Of a DNA stretch of 64,000 nucleotides, positions 17,428 through 24,931 are shown piece after piece. The notes below the pieces were generated by a model. The model was given only the letters and a program-made list of their open reading frames with translations, did not search any database and had not been told where the DNA came from. The stretch is from the NCBI GenBank assembly GCA_965205055.1, contig OZ242030.1, forward strand, positions 2,604,001-2,668,000. Direction: 5' to 3'. Positions within the stretch are counted from its first letter, which is position 1. Every line of letters starts with the position of its first letter. The DNA is from CBDBBY01 sp965205055. GTDB lineage: Bacteria; Pseudomonadota; Alphaproteobacteria; Rhodobacterales; Rhodobacteraceae. A program made the position numbers and the translations under genes.

Positions 17428-18483
17428 ATGAACATTCAGCATCCGCTGGTTTCAGACCGAAGCTATCTACGCCATTTCTGGCACCCGGTCGCGACGGTGG
17501 ACGAACTCGAAAACTCAAATGACGCGGGCATTGGCCCGATCGGGCGCGACTTGCTGGACGAAAACGTCGTTATCGCCAAGCTTGATGACAAAGTCGTCGC
17601 GATGCGGAATCGTTGCGCTCATCGGTTTGCCAAATTATCTGCCGGAAAGGTCTTGGATAACGGGCATATCCAATGTCCCTACCACGGGTGGGAGTATGGC
17701 GCGGACGGCAGATGCGCATTCATACCGGCATGCCCCGACGACCCCATTCCGAAAAAGGCATTGACCCCCTCTTTTGAATGCGAGATCAAATACGGGCTGA
17801 TCTGGGTGCGTCTCGACGGATCGTGGGATGTTACGCAAATCCCGTATTGCGAGGCGTGGGACAATCCTGAATACAAGCGCCAGATTGTCGCCGAACCCTA
17901 TGACTGGGGCAGTTCGGCGGAACGGCGATGGGAGAATTTCACCGACTTTTCCCATTTCGCCTATGTGCATCCGGGCACGCTCTATGATCCGGCCTATTCC
18001 GAACCCGCAATTGTTCCGATTGACCGGGTCGGCGGCGAGTTGCAGTTCTTTATGGAGCCGGGCAAGGACATGCTGGACACGTTGCCGGACGACAGCCCGC
18101 TGGGCAGCTGGACCTATCGCGCGGCGATGCCTTTCACGGTCAACCTGTCCATCCGGCTTTACAAGAACGATCAGCCATTCCTGTTGTGGACGACATCCAG
18201 CCCGGTCTCTGCGGAGACATGCCGGAACTTCATGATTATCGCCCATACCGACCAGGACATGCCCGACAGCCAGCCGCTGGATTTTCAGAAGGTCGTTCTG
18301 GCCGAGGATCAACCGGTCATCGAAACCCAGCCGGGCGGGTTGTCGCTTGAGGAGATTTCGCTGCCCACAGACAAGGTGTCGAACCAATACAGGAAATGGC
18401 TGCGGGAACTGGGCATGGCGGCCGGGCAAGGCAGGGACAAGTTTGAAAAGGCGCTTCTGACGGATATTGTCGAGAGCCGCTGA
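17428..18483 (+). CDS. Rieske non-heme iron oxygenase, N-demethylase-like
   Basis: A 351-residue oxygenase alpha subunit. The Rieske [2Fe-2S] domain has C-A-H then 17 residues then C-P-Y-H (residues ~62-85). The mononuclear iron site is D-F-S-H-F-A-Y-V-H (2-His motif, residues ~173-181). Length and architecture match the VanA/NdmA/NdmB class, which cleaves O- or N-methyl groups with release of formaldehyde. ATG 17428 follows AGAAAGG; the upstream in-frame extension has no support. It starts a run of overlapping genes encoding split Rieske components and the only nearby reductase, its probable electron donor. An N-methylpurine substrate is inferred from the purine genes downstream. Confidence 0.85.
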   Translation: MNIQHPLVSDRSYLRHFWHPVATVDELENSNDAGIGPIGRDLLDENVVIAKLDDKVVAMRNRCAHRFAKLSAGKVLDNGHIQCPYHGWEYGADGRCAFIPACPDDPIPKKALTPSFECEIKYGLIWVRLDGSWDVTQIPYCEAWDNPEYKRQIVAEPYDWGSSAERRWENFTDFSHFAYVHPGTLYDPAYSEPAIVPIDRVGGELQFFMEPGKDMLDTLPDDSPLGSWTYRAAMPFTVNLSIRLYKNDQPFLLWTTSSPVSAETCRNFMIIAHTDQDMPDSQPLDFQKVVLAEDQPVIETQPGGLSLEEISLPTDKVSNQYRKWLRELGMAAGQGRDKFEKALLTDIVESR

Positions 18484-18484
18484 C

Positions 18485-19306
18485 ATGGATGCAAAGGAGG
18501 ATCCGGCGGTCTGGAACCGCTGGTACGTGGTCGGTGCGCCAGCCGATATTCGCCGTCGCAACCGGCGCCGGACACGGCTGTTGGGGTGCGAAATCGAACT
18601 CCGGATTCACAAGACCTGGATATCGGCGGAATGCGAGGGCCGTCCGCTGCCGGTCATCGAACGGCTCGGCTACGTCTGGACCACGTTGGGCCGGCCCGAC
18701 GGCACGCCGCAATCCCTGCTGGAATATTACGAGGTCGACCGGATGGTGATGAACATCTGGTCGACGCCGCTGAAATGTTCCGGGCTGCGCATCGTGGACA
18801 ACGTGATCGACAACGCGCATTTCCCGTTTGTGCATCCGGGCATTCTGGGCGATCAGGCCCATCTCGATCTAGGGTTGTCCGCGCCTTATGCGGATGAAGG
18901 CGGCACGCTCTGGTCGCGGTCGCAGAGGGCGTGGCTTCCGATCACGCAGTCCGTTGCCGAATACACCTATCGCATCGCTGACCCCTATTCAGTCATCCTC
19001 TACATCCATCGCCTCGATACGCCGCATCGCTTTGATTTTCTGGGCATTTTCGCCCAACCCATTGATGAGGAAAACGTCATCGCCCACAAAATGCTGGCCT
19101 GGATACGGGAAGACTGGATGGATGCGAAGCAACTAAAATCCGACCAGCAATGGATATCGGCTCAGGATAAGTACGTGCTGGAACGGCACAGCCCCAAGAA
19201 GCTGCCGCTCAACGATCTGGAAAGGTCGGTGGACGTCGACAAGACTTCCCTGGCCTATCGCGGGTGGCTTCTGGATCAGGGTGTCAGATACGGGGCAATC
19301 ACATGA
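18485..19306 (+). CDS. Catalytic-only Rieske-oxygenase-type subunit (NdmC-like)
   Basis: A 273-residue protein made of the SRPBCC-type catalytic domain of Rieske oxygenases. The iron site is D-N-A-H-F-P-F-V-H (residues ~115-123), in the context KCSGLRIVDNVIDNAHF. It has no CxH...CxxH cluster motif, so electrons must come from a separate Rieske protein. This is the known property of NdmC, the 7-methylxanthine N7-demethylase, which borrows the Rieske centre of NdmD and needs the GST-like NdmE. The next three genes encode exactly those parts. ATG 18485 is 2 bp after the previous stop; the gene ends in an ATGA overlap. Confidence 0.8.
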   Translation: MDAKEDPAVWNRWYVVGAPADIRRRNRRRTRLLGCEIELRIHKTWISAECEGRPLPVIERLGYVWTTLGRPDGTPQSLLEYYEVDRMVMNIWSTPLKCSGLRIVDNVIDNAHFPFVHPGILGDQAHLDLGLSAPYADEGGTLWSRSQRAWLPITQSVAEYTYRIADPYSVILYIHRLDTPHRFDFLGIFAQPIDEENVIAHKMLAWIREDWMDAKQLKSDQQWISAQDKYVLERHSPKKLPLNDLERSVDVDKTSLAYRGWLLDQGVRYGAIT

Positions 19307-19839
19307 GCGCGCATATCGTTTCGATTGAGCGCGATGTGCGACCGGCGTCGATTGCGCGCGCACGGCTGGGAGAGATGGAGCTGGTACTCTGGCGCGACAA
19401 TTCAGACACCATCCATGTCTGGGAAGATCGCTGCCCGCATCGGTCGGTTCGTCTGAGTGCAGGCCGCAATATGGGGGAGTATCTCGAAGGCGTGTATCAC
19501 GGCTGGCGCTTCGGCACCGACGGGACGGTGATTCACGTTCCGTCGGAGGCGGGCAAAGGATACCCCGATATCGCGGTCAAACGCTTGAACAGCAAAGCTG
19601 CGCATGGCTTCATTTGGGCATCGGAGGGCGATCTGGACATCGACACGCTCCGCGGGGCGCCACTCAAGCCGCTGCATTTCAGGGTCGCTGCGAAGATTGT
19701 TCAGCCCCATCTGAGCGACGGCTTCCGGGCGACTCCATGGGGTGAAGCCGAATGCATGGTCTTCGGCGTGGGCGACGATCCGGTGAGTGCCCATGCCGAA
19801 TTGTCGCGCCTGCGCCGCGATCTGGAGCGCGCTTCATGA
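19303..19839 (+). CDS. Stand-alone Rieske-domain protein with one cluster cysteine missing
   Basis: A 178-residue protein consisting mostly of a Rieske fold. The first ligand pair is C-P-H (in EDRCPHRSVRLSAGR). The second pair, expected as C-x-x-H, reads G-V-Y-H-G-W, so Gly replaces Cys. The paralogue at 22736 has C-L-Y-H-G-W at the same spacing (16 residues). The codon is GGC, one base from the Cys codon TGC. In Pseudomonas NdmD this domain is fused to the reductase; here it is separate and sits between the catalytic subunit and GST-like genes with ATGA overlaps on both sides. As written it should not hold a normal Rieske cluster. Confidence 0.75.
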   Translation: MSAHIVSIERDVRPASIARARLGEMELVLWRDNSDTIHVWEDRCPHRSVRLSAGRNMGEYLEGVYHGWRFGTDGTVIHVPSEAGKGYPDIAVKRLNSKAAHGFIWASEGDLDIDTLRGAPLKPLHFRVAAKIVQPHLSDGFRATPWGEAECMVFGVGDDPVSAHAELSRLRRDLERAS

Positions 19840-20480
19840 TCACCCTTTACGACTATGCCCTCTCGGGCAATTGCTTCAAAGTCCGTCAGCTTCTGTTCTG
19901 GTTGGATGTGGAACATGACCTTCATCCGGTTGATTATTATCCGGGTTTCGAACACCGCTCGGATGCGTTTTTAAAGATCAATCCACTGGGCCAATTGCCG
20001 GTTATCGACGACGACGGCCAGATCATCCGGGATGCGCAGGCGATTCTGACCTACCTTGCGGCGGCGTACGATCCGTCCGGCAAGTGGTATCCGCGCGACA
20101 AGGCCGGCGCGATCCAGCAATGGCTCGCCTTTGCCGATGGGATAACCGCGTCGATTTCCGCGGCGAGGCTGCATGATGCGATGTTTTTCGATGTTGATAT
20201 CGAAAACGCGCGCGCAGCCGGCATTGAGCATCTTCGGCTGCTTGACGATCATTTGTGGTTCGCTGAGCGAGACGGAAGCAACTGGCTATGCCCGGGCGAT
20301 CATCCGAGCATCGCAGACCTTGCTTGTTTTCCGTATGTCGCTTTAGCGGAAGAGGGCGGGATTGATCTGGCGCCTTATGGGGCGGTGCAACGGTGGATTG
20401 AAGACTTCATGCGGCTTGACGGCTTCAAGCCCATGGCGGGCATGATGCCGCTGACCATGCCGAGGGCGGTCTCGATATGA
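19836..20480 (+). CDS. GST-like protein (NdmE-like structural partner)
   Basis: A 214-residue glutathione-S-transferase fold. The thioredoxin-like N-terminal half starts MITLYDYALSGNCFKVRQLL, with INPLGQLPVIDDDGQIIRDAQAIL as the cis-Pro and glutathione-loop region. An all-helical C-terminal half ends ADLACFPYVALAEEGGIDLAPY. It overlaps the Rieske gene (ATGA) and the reductase gene (4 bp). In the caffeine pathway a GST-like protein, NdmE, is needed to assemble NdmC with NdmD, and a structural role is more likely here than transferase activity. A second copy lies at 24291. Confidence 0.8.
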   Translation: MITLYDYALSGNCFKVRQLLFWLDVEHDLHPVDYYPGFEHRSDAFLKINPLGQLPVIDDDGQIIRDAQAILTYLAAAYDPSGKWYPRDKAGAIQQWLAFADGITASISAARLHDAMFFDVDIENARAAGIEHLRLLDDHLWFAERDGSNWLCPGDHPSIADLACFPYVALAEEGGIDLAPYGAVQRWIEDFMRLDGFKPMAGMMPLTMPRAVSI

Positions 20481-21421
20481 CCCGCGCTGTCACTGTGTCC
20501 CGCATCTGGCGGGAGACGCCGGAAATCTGTTGTTTCGAACTGACGCCCGATCAGGGCGGCCCTGTCACGTTCACCCCCGGCGCGCATATAGATGTGCATC
20601 TGCCGAATGATCTGATCCGTCAGTATTCGCTTTGGAACGGGCCGAACGACACGCAATCCTACCTGATCGGCGTCAAGCGCGAACCGCAGAGCAGGGGCGG
20701 CTCGGTTGCTGTCCACAGTCTGGTTCAGGGCGACAAGCTGCAGACCAGCGACCCCCGCAACAATTTTGAACTGGATGCCGGGGATGGCCCTGCACTGCTT
20801 TTGGCGGGTGGTATCGGGTTGACACCCTTGCTGAGTATGGCGCGCCACCTCAACGCAATGGGTCAGGATCATTGCCTGCATCTGTTTGCGCGTGATGCGG
20901 CCCATGCGCCGTTTCAGAATGAGCTTGCGGTGCTGCCGGAAGCGCCGGTGCATCTTGGTCTGGTTCCGCCGACGCTTGACCGCGTTCTGGCCGGAATTCT
21001 GGACGAGCCGGCGCCTGACGCGCATTTATATTTGTGCGGGCCGGGACCGTTCATGGATCTGGCCGAGCGGCAAGCAGCCTTGGCGGGGTGGCCCGCGGCA
21101 CAAGTGCATCTGGAACGGTTTTCGGGCGACCCGGCCGACCTCGACAGCAGCGGCGAGGGTTTCGAGGTTCTGCTCAAGCAATCCGGCAAAAGCATCCGCG
21201 TCGAAGAAGGCGAGACAATCATCGAAGCAATGGAAGCCGCCGGTATCGCGCATTTGACATCATGCGAGATGGGGGTCTGCGGCACCTGCATGGCAACCGT
21301 GATCGAGGGGGAGCCCGATCATCGGGATCAGTATTTGAACGATGCGGAGAAAGCGTCGGGCAACGTGATCATGCCCTGCGTTTCGCGTTGCAAAGGCAAG
21401 CGGCTGGTGCTGGATCTCTGA
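20477..21421 (+). CDS. Flavin/plant-type ferredoxin oxidoreductase (class IA oxygenase reductase)
   Basis: A 314-residue reductase with three domains in order. The flavin domain has R-Q-Y-S-L-W, residues ~52-57. The NAD domain has GGIGLTPLLSM and YLCGPGPFMD. The C-terminal plant-type [2Fe-2S] domain has C-E-M-G-V-C-G-T-C and a distal cysteine in IMPCVSRC. This is the phthalate-dioxygenase-reductase/VanB order. It corresponds to NdmD without its N-terminal Rieske domain, which is encoded separately upstream. It is the only reductase among the genes from 17.4 to 24.9 kb, so it probably feeds the oxygenase components of both sets. Confidence 0.86.
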   Translation: MTRAVTVSRIWRETPEICCFELTPDQGGPVTFTPGAHIDVHLPNDLIRQYSLWNGPNDTQSYLIGVKREPQSRGGSVAVHSLVQGDKLQTSDPRNNFELDAGDGPALLLAGGIGLTPLLSMARHLNAMGQDHCLHLFARDAAHAPFQNELAVLPEAPVHLGLVPPTLDRVLAGILDEPAPDAHLYLCGPGPFMDLAERQAALAGWPAAQVHLERFSGDPADLDSSGEGFEVLLKQSGKSIRVEEGETIIEAMEAAGIAHLTSCEMGVCGTCMATVIEGEPDHRDQYLNDAEKASGNVIMPCVSRCKGKRLVLDL

Positions 21422-21422
21422 C

Positions 21423-21656
21423 ATGTACCGATGCCGCATGATCCTGAAAGGCCGTATCGAGTGTGAATCCTGCATGGCCTTTATGGCGCATTACCTGCGG
21501 CGGCTCGATCTCGAGAGCAGGATTGTCGAGGCCGGCCCGGCCGGAATTGAAATCGAACTGAACGGGCCTGAGGCCATGATTGACATGTTCGAAATGGCCA
21601 ATTGGCTGGGGCCGGAAGACAGCCTGGTGCATTCCATTGAAGTCAATCCGCTCTGA
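21423..21656 (+). CDS. Small acylphosphatase-like protein, catalytic residues lost
   Basis: A 77-residue protein whose order of elements follows acylphosphatase: RMILKGRIECESCMAF (in place of the GRVQGVGFR loop), a helix HYLRRLDLESR, IEIELNGPEAMIDMFEMANWLGP and a final SIEV strand. The catalytic Arg of the loop and the Asn of the following strand are not present. Two cysteines sit in the loop (C-E-S-C) and one near the start. It begins 2 bp after the reductase stop, so it belongs to the same operon. Real acylphosphatase activity is unlikely; a metal or protein-binding role in the oxygenase complex is a guess. Confidence 0.6.
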   Translation: MYRCRMILKGRIECESCMAFMAHYLRRLDLESRIVEAGPAGIEIELNGPEAMIDMFEMANWLGPEDSLVHSIEVNPL

Positions 21657-21668
21657 AACCGGGGATCG

Positions 21669-22619
21669 TCAGGACGCGTCGGATGACAGCTGCGGGATCA
21701 GCGCATAGCCCGGATGCAGGATGAATTCGTCGAACTTCGAGCAAAGCGTTTCGACCATAAGCTTGACCCGCGGGTTTTTGTGGCGCGACATCGGATAGAT
21801 CACCCAGGCAGAAATCTCTTCGGACTGGTGATCGGGCAGAACCTGCACCAGACCGCCCTGTTCAACCTCGTAGTGGACGAAAAAGTCAGGCAGATAGGCC
21901 AAAGCCACGCCCGAAACCGCGTAATATTTTGCCATCCAATAGTCGTGAACGCTGAAACGGATTTCGTATTTTACCGGTTTTTCGCGATCCTTGTTTCTGA
22001 GCAGCCATACCTCGGGAATTCCGTTCCTGGAATATTCCACACCGGGCATCCTGCGCATGTCCTCCGGTCGCTCCGGGATGCCGAATTTTTCGAGCAGACC
22101 TGGGCTTGCATAGATCCCATAGGACACCGAACCCATCTTGCGGCACAGATAGCTGGAATCGGGGGCTGTTCCGACATAGATCAGGCAATCGAAATCGGGC
22201 TGGTTGGTAATCAGCGTGTCGCTGGTATACATGCGCACTTCGAAATCCAGTCCGGGATGCGCCTGTGACAGATACAAGGTTGCGGCCCCCAATATTGAGG
22301 TCCCGAATTCGGCGCTGGCGGCGATGCGTATCTTTCCGGAAACGGAGCTGTGCGCCCGCTGCGCGGCACTGGCCGCCACATCGCAGCTATCGAAAATCCG
22401 GCTGCAATTTTCCAGATAGGCATTGCCTGCATCCGTCAATGTCAGGCCGCGCGCAGAACGAATGAACAACTCGACCTCCAGCGCGTCTTCCAGCCGGCGC
22501 AAATTGTGACTGAGCGTGGCTTTCGGAATGTTCGATTCGCGCGCGGCCCTTGTCAGGCTGCCTGCCCGCGCGATTTGGACAAAGCCTCTGATATCCTTGA
22601 ATTCCACGCCGTTTTGCAA
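21669..22619 (-). CDS. LysR-family regulator between the two split-oxygenase modules
   Basis: A 316-residue LysR protein with helix-turn-helix GSLTRAARESNIPKATLSHNL (residues ~20-40) and an effector domain of usual length. It runs convergent to the first module (12 bp from the small acylphosphatase-like gene) and divergent from the second module, with a 116-bp shared upstream region. It is therefore the likely regulator of the second module and its ABC importer. The effector is probably a methylpurine or an intermediate, by context only. Confidence 0.84.
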   Translation of the reverse strand: MQNGVEFKDIRGFVQIARAGSLTRAARESNIPKATLSHNLRRLEDALEVELFIRSARGLTLTDAGNAYLENCSRIFDSCDVAASAAQRAHSSVSGKIRIAASAEFGTSILGAATLYLSQAHPGLDFEVRMYTSDTLITNQPDFDCLIYVGTAPDSSYLCRKMGSVSYGIYASPGLLEKFGIPERPEDMRRMPGVEYSRNGIPEVWLLRNKDREKPVKYEIRFSVHDYWMAKYYAVSGVALAYLPDFFVHYEVEQGGLVQVLPDHQSEEISAWVIYPMSRHKNPRVKLMVETLCSKFDEFILHPGYALIPQLSSDAS

Positions 22620-22735
22620 TATGCCGCCGCGCTCTTTCTTCGTTCCAAATGCTGAACGGTCAGTTCGATTTGTTCGGCTATTTTAACACAATCTCGATTG
22701 CTACCAACTGATTTTGCGAACAGAAAGGGTGAGAC

Positions 22736-23401
22736 ATGCATGACAGTGGCGCGTTTACCGGCTGGTTTCCGGCGGCGATGACGAATGCAATTTTGCCCGA
22801 AACAGCCGTGCGAGCAATCATCCGGACAGATGACATCGCCCTTTGGCGCGGCGCTGACGGCGTCGCGCGCGCATGGGAGAACCGTTGCCCGCATCGCGGA
22901 ATGCGGCTGAGTTACGGGGTGGTTCGGGGCAACCGGCTCACCTGTCTTTATCACGGCTGGACTTATGATGGCGACGGCGGATGCGCCGCGATTCCCGCCC
23001 ATCCGGATGTGACCCCGCCCAAGACCATCCGGGCCAGAACGTATCAGTGCAGAGAAATAGGCGGATTGGTCTGGGTTGCACCGGAAGCCGAAGGCACGCC
23101 CGCCCCTGCGGTAGACGGAGATTGGGCGCCCTGCCGATCTTTGCATATCGGGCGGCCCGTGGCATTGAGCGATGTATTGGCGCAAATCCAGGGTGCCGAG
23201 GCGGCGTCATTTCACATGCAGGCCGCCAGAGTTCAGACGCCCTGTTCCGCGCCGGCAGTTCTCGGCGTTCAGCCGATGGCGGAACGGGGCGCGATGCTGC
23301 ACTGCACGGTTCCTGGCACGACCCCGAGCGAGACGCGCCGCAATGTCAGCGAATGGCTCGGATCTCTCCGACTGACCTTGGAAAGGCCGATCGCCGCCTG
23401 A
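22736..23401 (+). CDS. Stand-alone Rieske-domain protein, intact cluster motif
   Basis: A 221-residue protein with a complete Rieske motif, C-P-H, 16 residues, C-L-Y-H (in NRCPHRGMRLSYG and RLTCLYHGW). It is the paralogue of the protein at 19303, but all four cluster ligands are present. The C-terminal ~100 residues carry no flavin, NAD or iron-oxygenase motif. AAAGGGTGAGAC precedes ATG 22736. It probably relays electrons from the reductase at 20477 to the catalytic-only subunit encoded next. It may also serve the first module, whose own Rieske protein is damaged. Confidence 0.8.
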   Translation: MHDSGAFTGWFPAAMTNAILPETAVRAIIRTDDIALWRGADGVARAWENRCPHRGMRLSYGVVRGNRLTCLYHGWTYDGDGGCAAIPAHPDVTPPKTIRARTYQCREIGGLVWVAPEAEGTPAPAVDGDWAPCRSLHIGRPVALSDVLAQIQGAEAASFHMQAARVQTPCSAPAVLGVQPMAERGAMLHCTVPGTTPSETRRNVSEWLGSLRLTLERPIAA

Positions 23402-23434
23402 ACGCACCAACCACGCAGCCAATTGGAGCAACGT

Positions 23435-24289
23435 ATGAAGCCCGATGATTTCACCCTTTCCCAATGGTACGCGATCGGCCGGATCGAAGATTTCGACGGC
23501 CCCGAACCTGCGACCATACGACTGCTTTCGCAGAATCTGACCGCCCGCCGTGCAGATTCAGGGCTTTCGGTATCGGGGCCTGAGGGCAATCCGCTGCCCA
23601 CGCAAACCAGATTTGGCCACGTCTGGACAACGCTCAGCGATGCGCCCCGCGACCTGTACGACATGCCGGAATTCGAAGAGCCGGGCCGGCGTCTGATCAC
23701 GGCGGGGGCGATATCGGTGCTGTGCTCGGGTCTGCGCGCGGTCGAAAACTTCCTCGACATGGCGCATTTCCCGTTTGTCCATACCGGAATACTTGGCGTC
23801 GAAGAGCGTCCGGAAGTCGAGAGATACGATGTGTCGATGGAGGCTGAAGGCGACGAAATCTGGGCGACGAAATGCAAGTTTTTTCAGCCGATGGCCTCCG
23901 CCGCCGCTGAAGGCGGGCAGATCACCGAATACAAGTACCGCGTCGCGCATCCCTATTCGACGATCCTGTATAAAACCTGCCCGGTCCGCGAACGGGAATG
24001 GGATCTGATTGGCCTGTTCATCCAGCCGACCGAGGAGGACGCCTGCATCGTGCATTCCTTCGTGCTGGTCTACGACGACGACAATACCGATACCGGATTG
24101 CTTCATTTTCAGCAGAACATCTTTTTGCAGGACCGGATGATCCTTGAGAACCAAGTTCCGAGAAAGCTGCCGATCGACCCGCGCTGGGAAATGCCCACGC
24201 GCGCGGACGCGTCTTCGATCGCCTATCGGCGCTGGCTGAAATCGCACGGGCTGGTCTGGGGCACCGCGCGATTGCAGGAGGCCGCCTGA
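23435..24289 (+). CDS. Catalytic-only Rieske-oxygenase-type subunit, second copy (NdmC-like)
   Basis: A 284-residue paralogue of the protein at 18485. The mononuclear iron motif is D-M-A-H-F-P-F-V-H, within ENFLDMAHFPFVHTGILG. There is no Rieske motif, and the start (FTLSQWYAIGRIEDF) matches the other copy's WNRWYVVGAPADI in position. ATG 23435 follows TTGGAGCAACG. The stop is 1 bp from the next ATG. Differences between the copies in the central region suggest different substrates or methyl positions rather than a recent duplicate. Confidence 0.8.
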   Translation: MKPDDFTLSQWYAIGRIEDFDGPEPATIRLLSQNLTARRADSGLSVSGPEGNPLPTQTRFGHVWTTLSDAPRDLYDMPEFEEPGRRLITAGAISVLCSGLRAVENFLDMAHFPFVHTGILGVEERPEVERYDVSMEAEGDEIWATKCKFFQPMASAAAEGGQITEYKYRVAHPYSTILYKTCPVREREWDLIGLFIQPTEEDACIVHSFVLVYDDDNTDTGLLHFQQNIFLQDRMILENQVPRKLPIDPRWEMPTRADASSIAYRRWLKSHGLVWGTARLQEAA

Positions 24290-24290
24290 G

Positions 24291-24917
24291 ATGAAGCTCT
24301 ATGATTACGTGTTGTCGGGAAACTGCTACAAAATCCGCCTGTTCCTGGGATTTCTCGGGCTGGATTACGACAAGGAAGCCGTCGATTTCTATCCCGGACG
24401 CGCGCACAAATCCGACTCGTTTCTGGGCATCAATCCGCTGGGGCAATTGCCGGTTCTGGATGATGGCGATACCCGCATCCGCGACGCGCAGGCGATCCTT
24501 GTCTATCTGGCCGCACGATACGACGAAACAGGCGTTTGGTGGCCGATGAACCAGCCGCGCCAGCTGGCCGAGGTCGCGCAATGGCTGGCCTTTGCGGACG
24601 GAATTACCGGAACGGCCGCGGCTGCGCGTCTGCATGACATGCTGGGTTATGACCTGGACATCGACTCCGCGCGCGCGGGCGCGCACCGCCTGTTTCGTGT
24701 CATGGAAGACCACCTGAGCCACCAGGAATTCGAGGGCCGCGGCTGGCTCGCGGGCCCGCAGGCGACAATTGCCGATATCGCCTGTTTCCCTTACACGGCG
24801 CTGGCCGGCGACGGCGGGATCGATCTGTTTCTCTACCCTGCAATCCAGAGATGGGTGCGGCGTTTCACTGGCCTGCCGGGGTATCAAAATATGCCGGGGA
24901 TCAACGTATTCACTTGA
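24291..24917 (+). CDS. GST-like protein, second copy (NdmE-like)
   Basis: A 208-residue GST-fold protein, clearly paralogous to 19836: LYDYVLSGNCYKIRLFLGFLG, INPLGQLPVLDDGDTRIRDAQAIL and IADIACFPYTALAGDGGIDLF recur in the same order. It begins 1 bp after the catalytic subunit. Its presence beside each catalytic-only subunit supports a fixed three-part unit of catalytic subunit, Rieske protein and GST-like scaffold. The ABC-importer operon starts 14 bp later. Confidence 0.8.
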   Translation: MKLYDYVLSGNCYKIRLFLGFLGLDYDKEAVDFYPGRAHKSDSFLGINPLGQLPVLDDGDTRIRDAQAILVYLAARYDETGVWWPMNQPRQLAEVAQWLAFADGITGTAAAARLHDMLGYDLDIDSARAGAHRLFRVMEDHLSHQEFEGRGWLAGPQATIADIACFPYTALAGDGGIDLFLYPAIQRWVRRFTGLPGYQNMPGINVFT

Positions 24918-24931
24918 CGCACGACATCGAC

